64,000 nt of DNA from contig NZ_JAQMYP010000028.1 of NCBI RefSeq assembly GCF_028369295.1, positions 62,001-126,000 on the forward strand, read 5' to 3'. The first letter of the stretch is position 1. Each line of letters starts with the position of its first letter. The notes under the pieces were generated by a model. It had not been told where the DNA came from. It did no database searches and worked only from the letters and a program-made list of their open reading frames with translations. This DNA is from Streptomyces sp. HD. GTDB taxonomy: Bacteria > Actinomycetota > Actinomycetes > Streptomycetales > Streptomycetaceae. Below, piece after piece: positions 54,042-61,339 of this stretch. A program made the position numbers and the translations under genes.

Positions 54042-54245
54042 ATGCAGGCCACCGCATACACCTACGACGCCGAATCCCGCTCGGGCAGCGTCCTCCTGGA
54101 CGACGGCACCCCCGTCCCCTTCGACGCCCCCGCCTTCGACGCCGGCGGCCTCCGTCTGCTGCGCCCCGGCCAACGGGTCCGCATCGAGACCGAGGGCAAG
54201 GGCGAGTCACTGCACATCACGCTGGTGACGCTGCAGACGTTCTGA
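54042..54245 (+). CDS. Small OB-fold/cold-shock-like protein, function unknown
   Basis: Sixty-seven residues (MQATAYTYDAESRSGSVLLD). The order of segments, GSVLLDDGTPVPFDAPAF then GGLRLLRPGQRVRIETEG, is reminiscent of a cold-shock domain in which FDP/FxxP and the GQRV strand are conserved, but RNP1/RNP2 aromatic motifs are absent. It starts 10 bases after cofC, so it may be cotranscribed. I know no experimental role. Confidence 0.75.
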   Translation: MQATAYTYDAESRSGSVLLDDGTPVPFDAPAFDAGGLRLLRPGQRVRIETEGKGESLHITLVTLQTF

Positions 54246-54265
54246 AACCGCACGCGAACACGCCG

Positions 54266-54295
54266 CGGGCCGGACTCCACACGGAGTCCGGCCCG
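54266..54295. terminator. Bidirectional terminator before hupS 3' end
   Basis: Thirteen-base perfect stem CGGGCCGGACTCC (54266-54278) / GGAGTCCGGCCCG (54283-54295), tetraloop ACAC, between convergent genes. Confidence 0.9.
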
Positions 54296-54320
54296 GCGCG
54301 TGAGTGCCCCTGATGCGGTC

Positions 54321-54968
54321 CTACCTCTTGCGAGCGGTCGCCTTCTTGGCGGTGGTCTTGCGAGCCGTCGACTTCTTGGCGGGCGCCTTCTTGGCCGTCG
54401 CCTTCTTCGCCGGCGCCTTCTTGGCCGTCGCCTTCTTGGCGGTGGTCTTCTTCGCCGCGGTCGTCTTCTTGGCGGCGGCCGTGGTCTTCTTCGCCGTCGT
54501 CTTCTTCGCCGTGGTCTTCTTGGCGGCAGCCGTGGTCTTCTTGGCCGTCGTCTTCTTCGCAGTCGCCTTCTTCGCCGCGGCCGCCTTGGTGGTCTTCTTC
54601 GCGGCGGCCTTCTTGACCGTCGCCGCGGCACCACCGGTCAGGCTGCCCTTGGGCGCCTTCTTGACGGCGACCTCGCCGCCCCGCGGGAGCTTCTTCGAGC
54701 CGCTCACCAGGTCCTTGAAGCCCTGACCCGCACGGAATCGCGGAACGGAGGTCTTCTTGACCCGAACCCGCTCGCCCGTCTGAGGGTTGCGGGCGTAACG
54801 GGCCGGACGGTCGACCTTCTCGAACGAACCGAAGCCGGTGACGGAGACCCGCTCACCAGCGACGACCGCGCGGACGATCGCGTCCAGTACGTGGTCGACA
54901 GCCTCGGCGGCCTGCTGGCGGCCGCCCATCTTGTCGGCAATCGCTTCTACGAGCTGCGCCTTGTTCAC
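54321..54968 (-). CDS. hupS: HU-like nucleoid protein with histone-H1-like tail
   Basis: Nucleoid-associated protein of 215 residues. Residues 1-95 are an HU domain (VNKAQLVEAIADKMGGRQ; GFGSFEKVDRPARYARNPQTGE; RFRAGQGFKDLV). The rest is a Lys/Ala/Thr tail of AAKKTTAKK-type repeats like histone H1. Streptomyces HupS is the sporulation-associated HU paralogue that compacts spore chromosomes. The tail DNA (54321-54640) is strongly repetitive. GTG start 54966-54968 with GAAGGGGAAG upstream. An AT-rich block at 55010-55060 (TATATAT on the minus strand) probably contains the promoter. Confidence 0.95.
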   Translation of the reverse strand: MNKAQLVEAIADKMGGRQQAAEAVDHVLDAIVRAVVAGERVSVTGFGSFEKVDRPARYARNPQTGERVRVKKTSVPRFRAGQGFKDLVSGSKKLPRGGEVAVKKAPKGSLTGGAAATVKKAAAKKTTKAAAAKKATAKKTTAKKTTAAAKKTTAKKTTAKKTTAAAKKTTAAKKTTAKKATAKKAPAKKATAKKAPAKKSTARKTTAKKATARKR

Positions 54969-55107
54969 GTCTTCCCCTTCGGAGACATCGCCAGAACGAA
55001 AGTGTTCAAGCTTTTTCGCACGTTAGGCAGATATATACCGCAAATCAAACACGAAACGGGCTAATCACCCTTGTGCCGCAACAGACTCGACTGTCTCGAA
55101 GGTGTTC

Positions 55108-55338
55108 TCAGCGTTCCTCTTCGGGGAATCGCCCCGCGTCGAGGTCCGCGATGAACCGCTCCAGACGCCTTGTCGCTTCGGCGACGTCGTGCTTGGCCGC
55201 GGCCGTAATGACCAGCAGCTTCCGGGTCAGCGCCATCCGTACGCCCTCCGGGACTTGCAGTGCGCGCACTCTTGTGTGCGCTTCCTTCAGTTGGTCCGCG
55301 ACTGCCGCATAGAGCTCAAGTTGGCCGTCGTGTTCCAT
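55108..55338 (-). CDS. Small conserved helical protein, function unknown
   Basis: Seventy-six residues from ATG 55336-55338 (MEHDGQLELYAAVADQLK). The composition is amphipathic helical (RVRALQVPEGVRMALTRKL; DVAEATRRLERFIADLDAG) with no recognised domain. Frames extending upstream to 55521 would start next to the leuD terminator and include atypical sequence, so I prefer the short form, though no good ribosome site precedes it. It is conserved in position between hupS and leuD in streptomycetes, as far as I recall. Confidence 0.75.
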   Translation of the reverse strand: MEHDGQLELYAAVADQLKEAHTRVRALQVPEGVRMALTRKLLVITAAAKHDVAEATRRLERFIADLDAGRFPEEER

Positions 55339-55522
55339 GCACAGATTGTGCCATCTGGGGCGAGTTGTCGCCTGCCAGGGGTCCAACTCCAGCCTCAAAT
55401 GGCCTTCGGAGCACTTGCGAAAGCCTCGATCGCACCACTCGTGTACCCGTGCAACACCCGCTTTAACGTGGGAAGTTGAGTTGTGCGCGGCGTCGGCACA
55501 GGACCGTTCGGGTGCAGACATG

Positions 55523-55557
55523 GCAGTACCCCCGATCGGGCTGATCGGGGGTACTGC
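55523..55557 (-). terminator. leuCD terminator
   Basis: Perfect 15-base arms GCAGTACCCCCGATC (55523-55537) and GATCGGGGGTACTGC (55543-55557) with a five-base loop, 68 bases after leuD. The remaining 55339-55624 holds no gene I can support. Confidence 0.88.
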
Positions 55558-55624
55558 GGGGGTGCTTCGGTGTCCGAAAGTCGCCTTGCGTTCGAGCCGG
55601 GGGGCGAACCGGAGCGGCTTCGGC

Positions 55625-56218
55625 TCAGATCTGGAGCGTGCGCGGCTTGAACGACGGCCGCTTCGCCTCGTAGGCGGCGATGTCGTCCTCGTTCTGGAGG
55701 GTGATCGAGATGTCGTCGAGGCCGTTCAGCAGCCGCCAGCGGGAGTTCTCGTCCAGCTCGAAGGGGGCGGTGATGCCCTCGGCGCGCACCTCACGAGCCT
55801 CAAGGTCCACAGTGACCTCGGCCGTCGGGTCCTTCTCCGTGAGCTCCCACAGCGCGTCCACGATCTTCTGCTCCAGAACCACCGTGAGCAGGCCGTTCTT
55901 GAGCGAGTTACCGCGGAAGATGTCCGCGAAGCGCGAGGAGATGACGGCCTTGAAGCCGTAGTTCTGCAGCGCCCACACGGCGTGCTCACGGGAGGAGCCG
56001 GTGCCGAAGTCTGGGCCGGCGACCAGCACCGTGGCGCCTTCGCGCTCGGGCCGGTTGAGGACGAACTCCGGGTCCTTGCGCCAGGCCTCGAACAGCCCGT
56101 CCTCGAACCCGTCCCGCGTGACCTTCTTGAGCCAGTGAGCAGGGATGATCTGGTCGGTGTCGACGTTGGAGCGGCGCAGCGGAACGGCCCGGCCGGTGTG
56201 CGTGGTGAATGCTTCCAT
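55625..56218 (-). CDS. leuD: 3-isopropylmalate dehydratase small subunit
   Basis: Swivel-domain subunit of isopropylmalate isomerase (leucine synthesis). It is 197 residues with MEAFTTHTGRAVPLRRSNVD, the signature DFGTGSSREHAVWALQNYG and ISSRFADIFRGNSLKNGLL. It follows leuC by five bases. Confidence 0.97.
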   Translation of the reverse strand: MEAFTTHTGRAVPLRRSNVDTDQIIPAHWLKKVTRDGFEDGLFEAWRKDPEFVLNRPEREGATVLVAGPDFGTGSSREHAVWALQNYGFKAVISSRFADIFRGNSLKNGLLTVVLEQKIVDALWELTEKDPTAEVTVDLEAREVRAEGITAPFELDENSRWRLLNGLDDISITLQNEDDIAAYEAKRPSFKPRTLQI

Positions 56219-56223
56219 GACTC

Positions 56224-57654
56224 TCAGACTCCAGCGGGCGTACGGGTCTCGGCGTCGGACAGGTCGGCCGGGGAGGCCAGGTGGCCCAGCACGGCGGTCG
56301 CGGCGGCGACCTGCGGAGACACCAGGTGCGTACGACCACCCTTGCCCTGCCGGCCCTCGAAGTTGCGGTTGGAGGTGGACGCGGAGCGCTCACCGGGGGC
56401 CAGCTGGTCCGGGTTCATGCCGAGACACATGGAGCAGCCCGCGTGCCGCCATTCGGCGCCGGCGTCCTTGAAAACGACGTCCAGGCCCTCGGAGACGGCC
56501 TGCAGCCCCACCCGCGCGGAGCCGGGGACGACCAGCATCCGTACGCCGTCAGCGACTTTGCGGCCCTTGACGAGCTCGGCAGCGGCGCGCAGGTCCTCGA
56601 TACGACCGTTGGTGCAGGAGCCTACGAAGACGGTGTCCACCTTGATGGAGCGCAGCGGCTGACCGGCCTCCAACCCCATGTATTCCAGGGCCTTTTCGGC
56701 GGCGAGGCGCTCCGAAGCGTCTTCGTACGAAGCAGGATCGGGGACGGACGCCGAAAGCGGCGCGCCCTGGCCCGGGTTGGTGCCCCAGGTGACGAACGGC
56801 GACAGCTCGGCGGCCTCGATGACGACCTCGGCGTCGAACTCGGCGTCCGCGTCGGTCTTCAGCGTCTTCCAGTACGCGACGGCCGCGTCCCAGTCCTCGC
56901 CCTTGGGGGCGTGCGGGCGGCCCTCCAGGTAGTCGAAGGTGGTCTGGTCGGGGGCGATCATGCCCGCGCGGGCGCCGGCCTCGATCGACATGTTGCAGAT
57001 GGTCATCCGGGCCTCCATCGAGAGCTTCTCGATGGCCTCGCCGCGGTACTCCAGGACGTAGCCCTGGCCGCCGCCCGTGCCGATCCTGGCGATGATCGCC
57101 AGGATCAGGTCCTTGGCGGTGACGCCCTCAGGCAGCTCGCCGTTGACCGTGATGGCCATGGTCTTCGGGCGGACCAGCGGCAGCGTCTGGGTGGCCAGCA
57201 CATGCTCCACCTGGGAGGTGCCGATGCCGAACGCCAGACCGCCGAAGGCGCCGTGCGTGGAGGTGTGCGAGTCGCCACAGACGACGGTCATGCCCGGCTG
57301 GGTCAGGCCCAGCTGCGGGCCCACGACGTGCACGACACCCTGCTCGACGTCGCCCAGCGGGTGCAGGCGCACGCCGAACTCGGCGGCGTTCTTGCGCAGC
57401 GTCTCCAGCTGGACCCGGGAGACCGGGTCGGCGATGGGCTTGTCGATGTCGAGGGTCGGGGTGTTGTGATCCTCGGTGGCGATGGTCAGGTCGAGGCGGC
57501 GCACCTGGCGACCGCTCTTGCGAAGGCCGTCGAAGGCCTGCGGGCTGGTCACCTCGTGCAGCAGGTGCAGATCGATGAAGAGGAGGTCGGGCTCGCCCTC
57601 GGCGCGCCGGACGACATGGTCGTCCCAGACCTTCTCCGCGAGTGTCCTACCCAT
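56224..57654 (-). CDS. leuC: 3-isopropylmalate dehydratase large subunit
   Basis: Iron-sulfur aconitase-family subunit that converts 2- to 3-isopropylmalate. It is 476 residues. The 4Fe-4S ligands are the cysteine in VGSCTNGRIEDL and the pair in GCSMCLGMNPDQ. Also visible are DSHTSTHGAFGGLAFGIG and SNRNFEGRQGKGGRTHLVSP. It diverges from ndgR, whose product is known to bind this intergenic region in S. coelicolor. Confidence 0.97.
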   Translation of the reverse strand: MGRTLAEKVWDDHVVRRAEGEPDLLFIDLHLLHEVTSPQAFDGLRKSGRQVRRLDLTIATEDHNTPTLDIDKPIADPVSRVQLETLRKNAAEFGVRLHPLGDVEQGVVHVVGPQLGLTQPGMTVVCGDSHTSTHGAFGGLAFGIGTSQVEHVLATQTLPLVRPKTMAITVNGELPEGVTAKDLILAIIARIGTGGGQGYVLEYRGEAIEKLSMEARMTICNMSIEAGARAGMIAPDQTTFDYLEGRPHAPKGEDWDAAVAYWKTLKTDADAEFDAEVVIEAAELSPFVTWGTNPGQGAPLSASVPDPASYEDASERLAAEKALEYMGLEAGQPLRSIKVDTVFVGSCTNGRIEDLRAAAELVKGRKVADGVRMLVVPGSARVGLQAVSEGLDVVFKDAGAEWRHAGCSMCLGMNPDQLAPGERSASTSNRNFEGRQGKGGRTHLVSPQVAAATAVLGHLASPADLSDAETRTPAGV

Positions 57655-57823
57655 CGCTTTCCCTCCGGCCGGCTTACGGTCCGCCGGCCCAACTAGAGAT
57701 CTTGAGGAGGCGACTGCCGCCCGCGCCCCTGTGTACGGACGCCCGCCGCCGGGCCCGTTTCGTTTCGCGGGCCGCTCTGCCTTCGTTCTTCCAGAGTGGC
57801 GTGTTCCACGGAAAATTGAACTT

Positions 57824-57844
57824 GCGTTTCACAGAGTGAGACGC
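57824..57844. promoter_or_regulatory. Inverted repeat between leuC and ndgR, candidate NdgR site
   Basis: GCGTTTCA-CAGAG-TGAGACGC: eight-base arms with one mismatch and a five-base spacer, 13 bases before the ndgR start. A further half-like CGTTTCA lies at 57851-57857. IclR-family dimers bind such palindromes; direct evidence for this exact site is not available to me. Confidence 0.65.
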
Positions 57845-57856
57845 GAGTATCGTTTC

Positions 57857-58573
57857 ATGGACAACAGTAGCGGCGTCGGCGTTCTGGACAAGGCAGCCCT
57901 TGTCCTGAGCGCCCTGGAGTCCGGTCCGGCCACCCTCGCAGGGCTCGTCTCGGCCACCGGACTGGCACGACCCACGGCCCATCGACTGGCCGTGGCTCTG
58001 GAACACCACCGCATGGTGGCGCGTGACATGCAGGGCAGGTTCATTCTGGGCCCTCGGCTCGCGGAGCTGGCCGCGGCCGCCGGTGAGGACCGTCTCCTCG
58101 CCACGGCGGGCCCGGTCCTCACCCATCTCCGTGACGTGACCGGCGAGAGCGCACAGCTCTACCGCCGCCAGGGCGACATGCGCATCTGCGTCGCCGCGGC
58201 GGAACGCCTGTCCGGCCTGCGGGACACGGTCCCGGTCGGCTCGACGCTCACGATGAAGGCGGGTTCCTCGGCCCAGATCCTCATGGCCTGGGAGGAGCCG
58301 GAGCGCCTGCACCGGGGCCTGCAGGGCGCCCGCTTCACGGCCACCGCCCTGTCCGGCGTACGACGCCGCGGCTGGGCCCAGTCGATCGGCGAGCGCGAGC
58401 CGGGCGTCGCGTCCGTCTCCGCGCCGGTCCGCGGCCCCTCCAACCGCGTGGTGGCCGCCGTGTCGGTCTCCGGCCCCATCGAGCGCCTGACCCGTCACCC
58501 GGGCCGTATGCACGCCCAGGCGGTCATCGACGCCGCCGCCCGCCTCTCCGAGGCCCTGCGCCGCACGGGCTGA
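57857..58573 (+). CDS. ndgR: IclR-family regulator NdgR
   Basis: Amino-acid metabolism regulator of 238 residues. The N-terminal winged helix is TLAGLVSATGLARPTAHRLA, followed by the IclR effector domain (GESAQLYRRQGDMRICVAA; TMKAGSSAQILMAWEEPERL). In S. coelicolor NdgR controls leuCD and other amino-acid and sulfur genes and affects antibiotic output. The ATG at 57857-57859 has only a weak ribosome site. It is divergent from leuC. Confidence 0.93.
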   Translation: MDNSSGVGVLDKAALVLSALESGPATLAGLVSATGLARPTAHRLAVALEHHRMVARDMQGRFILGPRLAELAAAAGEDRLLATAGPVLTHLRDVTGESAQLYRRQGDMRICVAAAERLSGLRDTVPVGSTLTMKAGSSAQILMAWEEPERLHRGLQGARFTATALSGVRRRGWAQSIGEREPGVASVSAPVRGPSNRVVAAVSVSGPIERLTRHPGRMHAQAVIDAAARLSEALRRTG

Positions 58574-58600
58574 CGTACCGGACCACACGGGAACGTCAGC

Positions 58601-58638
58601 GGGGAGGGCCCGCCTCAACGCCGCGGCAGGCCCTCCCC
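58601..58638. terminator. Convergent terminator, ndgR / DUF4188 gene
   Basis: Ten-base perfect arms GGGGAGGGCC (58601-58610) and GGCCCTCCCC (58629-58638) with an 18-base GC-rich loop, between convergent genes. Confidence 0.75.
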
Positions 58639-58662
58639 GATCCCCCCCGGATCCCCCCCTGG

Positions 58663-59196
58663 TCACCCGGCCTTCTCGGCCGCCTTCTGCTCCGCCCCGG
58701 CCGCCGACCGGTACGCGAAACGATCCTTGGCGTACCGCCCCCGCCGCTCCACCGGCACCTGACCGTGGGCCCCCGCGAGCCCGAACGCCGGCATGTCGAA
58801 GTAGATCGACTCGTACGACCCCTCGGGCACGACGTACGCCTCGTGCCACAGCCCCACATGCCCGCGCGCCTTCCCCGCCTTCTCCTTGCGGTTGAAGACC
58901 GCCCAGGCCCGGTGATGGAACATCTCCGGCGCATGCGCGTAGGCGTAGAGCTTCTCCTTGGACTCCCAGTACTGGACGACGTAGTACGTCCGCGGCGAGG
59001 CCGTCAGCATCACGCGCCCCAGCAGCCCCCGGTCAGCGTCCCGCGCAAGCTCCCCAAGCATGCGGAACATCGACAGCATGACCGGCAGCCACTGGTGCAC
59101 CGCCCAGAAGTGATTGACCCGCATCCCGATCAGCAGGACCACCACATCGCCCTCGGTATCCGCGGTCGTACGGCCCGGCACCGGCTTCGCGAACAT
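58663..59196 (-). CDS. DUF4188-family protein
   Basis: A 177-residue protein of the DUF4188 type: VVVLLIGMRVNHFWAVHQWL, YYVVQYWESKEKLYAYAHA and FHHRAWAVFNRK. The tryptophan- and tyrosine-rich ferredoxin-like pattern recalls haem- or monooxygenase-like dimeric alpha-beta barrels. The biological role is unknown. ATG 59194-59196 with AAGGAG upstream. It is divergent from a MerR regulator with a shared palindrome, so probably its target. Confidence 0.88.
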   Translation of the reverse strand: MFAKPVPGRTTADTEGDVVVLLIGMRVNHFWAVHQWLPVMLSMFRMLGELARDADRGLLGRVMLTASPRTYYVVQYWESKEKLYAYAHAPEMFHHRAWAVFNRKEKAGKARGHVGLWHEAYVVPEGSYESIYFDMPAFGLAGAHGQVPVERRGRYAKDRFAYRSAAGAEQKAAEKAG

Positions 59197-59216
59197 GACA
59201 GCCTCACTCCTTCATC

Positions 59217-59233
59217 GGATAGCGGCGTTATCC
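59217..59233. promoter_or_regulatory. Palindrome between DUF4188 and MerR genes, candidate MerR operator
   Basis: GGATAGCGGCGTTATCC: a 17-base palindrome with one mismatched pair, 20 bases upstream of the DUF4188 start and 49 bases upstream of the MerR start. Spacing and symmetry suit a MerR-type operator. Function inferred. Confidence 0.72.
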
Positions 59234-59282
59234 TTCTGGTCGGTGCTTGGATAGTGGCACTTCCCAAGGAGAGGCGCAAGAG

Positions 59283-59927
59283 ATGCGGCTGGCGGAGCTC
59301 AGTGAGCGCAGTGGGGTGTCCACCGCGACGATCAAGTACTACCTGCGCGAAGGGCTGTTGCCGCCCGGCCGCCAGATCAACACGACGACCGCCGAGTACG
59401 ACGAGGAGCACCTGCGCCGACTCCGGCTGATCCGCGCGATGATCCAGGTCGGCCGGGTTCCGGTGGCGACGGTCAGGGAGGTGCTGGGGCATGTCGACGA
59501 CGACTCCCTGCCCCGCGCGATCCGCCTGGGCGCCGCGATGTGGGCGCTGCCGCAAGTGCCGGAGCCGGACGAGGACGACGAGTACGTCCGGGCCGCGCAC
59601 GAGGAGGTCACCCTGCTCATGGAGCAGCTCGGCTGGGAGAACGCCAAGCAGCTCGCGACCATCTCCCCCGCGTACCGCTCACTGGTGGTGGCGGTGGCGG
59701 CGTTCCGCCGGCTCGGTTACGGCTTCGGGGCCGAACTGCTCGCGCCGTACGCCGAGTTGATGCACCGGACGGCCGCCCTCGACCTGGACAACATGGAGAC
59801 GTACGCATCGGAGGCGGAACGGATCGAGTTCGCGATCCTGGGGGCGATCCTCAACGAGCCGGTGCTGCAGGCGCTGCACCGGCTGGCCCAGGAGGAGGAG
59901 ACGACGCGGCGATACGGCTTCGAGTGA
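59283..59927 (+). CDS. MerR-family transcriptional regulator
   Basis: A 214-residue regulator from ATG 59283-59285 with AGGAGAGG upstream. The N-terminal MerR winged helix is MRLAELSERSGVSTATIKYY and the coiled-coil linker contains EEHLRRLRLIRAMIQVGRV. The C-terminal helical effector region (ELMHRTAALDLDNMETYASE) has no metal-binding cysteines, so a small-molecule signal is more likely than a metal. Confidence 0.93.
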   Translation: MRLAELSERSGVSTATIKYYLREGLLPPGRQINTTTAEYDEEHLRRLRLIRAMIQVGRVPVATVREVLGHVDDDSLPRAIRLGAAMWALPQVPEPDEDDEYVRAAHEEVTLLMEQLGWENAKQLATISPAYRSLVVAVAAFRRLGYGFGAELLAPYAELMHRTAALDLDNMETYASEAERIEFAILGAILNEPVLQALHRLAQEEETTRRYGFE

Positions 59928-59944
59928 TCCGCACCGGGCACGAC

Positions 59945-59974
59945 GAAGGCCCTCCGCCGAAGCGAAGGGCCTTC
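59945..59974. terminator. Terminator between MerR gene and tRNA cluster
   Basis: GAAGGCCCT (59945-59953) and AGGGCCTTC (59966-59974), perfect nine-base arms with a 12-base loop. It sits seven bases beyond the 3' end of the last tRNA and 18 bases beyond the MerR stop, so it can serve both. Confidence 0.85.
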
Positions 59975-59980
59975 ATGTTG

Positions 59981-60053
59981 TACCCCCGACCGGATTCGAA
60001 CCGGCGCTACCGCCTTGAGAGGGCGGCGTGCTAGGCCGCTACACAACGGGGGC
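59981..60053 (-). tRNA. tRNA-Glu (CTC)
   Basis: 73 bases. Acceptor GCCCCCG pairs with CGGGGGT (G-U at the first pair), T-arm GCCGG-TTCGAAT-CCGGT, anticodon stem CCGCC-CTCTCAA-GGCGG with anticodon CTC, discriminator A. CCA is not encoded. Last gene of the cluster. Confidence 0.96.
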
Positions 60054-60097
60054 GTGGAGCCTGCTGGCGTTTAGTACTACACCGCCGCAGGTCCGAG

Positions 60098-60169
60098 CTG
60101 GTCTACCTGGACTCGAACCAAGACTAACTGAACCAGAATCAGTCGTGCTGCCAATTACACCATAGACCA
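60098..60169 (-). tRNA. tRNA-Gln (CTG)
   Basis: 72 bases. Acceptor TGGTCTA/TAGACCA, anticodon stem ACTGA-TTCTGGT-TCAGT with anticodon CTG, T-loop TTCGAGT, discriminator G as expected for tRNA-Gln. Confidence 0.96.
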
Positions 60170-60189
60170 ATGTGGTTTAGACCAGTCAG

Positions 60190-60262
60190 TACCCCCGACC
60201 GGATTCGAACCGGCGCTACCGCCTTGAGAGGGCGGCGTGCTAGGCCGCTACACAACGGGGGC
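60190..60262 (-). tRNA. tRNA-Glu (CTC), second copy
   Basis: 73 bases, same sequence as the 59981-60053 gene across the visible stems and loops; anticodon CTC, discriminator A. Confidence 0.96.
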
Positions 60263-60291
60263 CCTAGCGATCCCGACATGATCGGAATCAG

Positions 60292-60364
60292 TACCCCCGA
60301 CCGGATTCGAACCGGCGCTACTGCCTTGAGAGGGCAGCGTGCTAGGCCGCTACACAACGGGGGC
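60292..60364 (-). tRNA. tRNA-Glu (CTC), third copy with changed anticodon stem
   Basis: 73 bases. The anticodon stem is CTGCC/GGCAG instead of CCGCC/GGCGG, a compensated C-G to T-A swap that keeps pairing. Anticodon CTC. Confidence 0.96.
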
Positions 60365-60385
60365 GTTGCAGATGAGCTCTGCGAG

Positions 60386-60457
60386 CTGGCCTACCTGGAC
60401 TCGAACCAAGACTAACTGAACCAGAATCAGTCGTGCTGCCAATTACACCATAGGCCA
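60386..60457 (-). tRNA. tRNA-Gln (CTG), second copy
   Basis: 72 bases. Acceptor stem TGGCCTA/TAGGCCA differs from the other tRNA-Gln by one compensated pair. Anticodon CTG, discriminator G. First gene of the cluster in transcription order. Confidence 0.96.
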
Positions 60458-60550
60458 CTGGAACGCAAGCCCCTGAGGGGGATCTTGTTCTAGTTTGCTC
60501 CTCCGGGTTTCCGGCCTTTCGGCCCGCTCTCCGGCGGCGCAGGAAGAACA

Positions 60551-61303
60551 TTACCCGAAGGTGGACGGGGCTCCAAAACGGGTATCCGAGCCAAGGAGCG
60601 CGGGGAGTTCGGCCAGGGTGGCGATCCGGTGCGGGCTGCCGTTCGCCGGGGCGGCCGCGTCGTCGCTGGTGTACGCGCCGTCACGGTCGATCCACACCGA
60701 CAGCAGCCCGGCGTCCGCGGCACCGCGCCCGTCGATCTCCGGGTGATCGCCGACATACGCCACCTGGTGCGGGGCGAGCTCCAGGGCCGCGCAGGCCGCG
60801 TGGAAGGCGCCGGCCTCCGGCTTGGAGACGCCCAGCTCGGCCGCGCACAGGATCGCCTCGAAGCGGTCGTGCACACCGAGCACCCGCAGCTTGCGGTCCT
60901 GGACGTGGATGCTGGAGTTGGACAGCACCGCGTGCCGGTGGCTGGCGGCGAGGACGTCCAGGACGGGCAGGACGTCCGGGAAGAGGGCCCAGGCGGTCTC
61001 GTAGTGCCCGATGTACCGCTCGAACCAGGCGTCGGCCTCGGCGTCGGTCAGCTCCTGCCCGAGGAACACCCGCACACGGTCGCGTCGCTGGCCCTGGAAG
61101 GTGACCTCCCCCGCCGAGAACCGCGCCCACTGCGCGTCGGTGATCACCCGCCAGCGCACAAGGGCCTGCTCGGCACTGTCGTACCCGTCGAGCAGACCCT
61201 CGGCCAGCAGGTGCTCCCGAATTCCGGCACGGTCGGCGGCGGTGTAGTCGAAGAGGGTGTCGTCGACGTCCCAGACCACGGCTTTGATCGGCCGAGTACT
61301 CAT
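60551..61303 (-). CDS. HAD-family hydrolase
   Basis: A 250-residue haloacid-dehalogenase-like phosphatase. Motif I is VWDVDDTLFDYT, motif II VLSNSS, motif III lysine SKPEAGAF, and motif IV VGDHPEIDGRGAADAG. The helical cap lies between motifs I and II. This subfamily hydrolyses small phosphoesters or haloacids; the substrate is unknown. ATG 61301-61303. Upstream of the tRNA cluster on the same strand. Confidence 0.92.
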   Translation of the reverse strand: MSTRPIKAVVWDVDDTLFDYTAADRAGIREHLLAEGLLDGYDSAEQALVRWRVITDAQWARFSAGEVTFQGQRRDRVRVFLGQELTDAEADAWFERYIGHYETAWALFPDVLPVLDVLAASHRHAVLSNSSIHVQDRKLRVLGVHDRFEAILCAAELGVSKPEAGAFHAACAALELAPHQVAYVGDHPEIDGRGAADAGLLSVWIDRDGAYTSDDAAAPANGSPHRIATLAELPALLGSDTRFGAPSTFG

Positions 61304-61339
61304 GATCCGACGGTAACGCGGACGGCGCGAACCTGTCCG

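Noticed and set aside
55339..55521. Longer start for the small gene at 55108
   Set aside because: The extension would begin next to the leuD terminator and adds a cysteine/histidine-rich segment with no resemblance to the conserved helical core.
59927..60551. tRNA cluster as an integration site for a mobile element
   Set aside because: No integrase, excisionase, or duplicated tRNA 3' end with foreign genes is present; the extra copies are complete tRNA genes.
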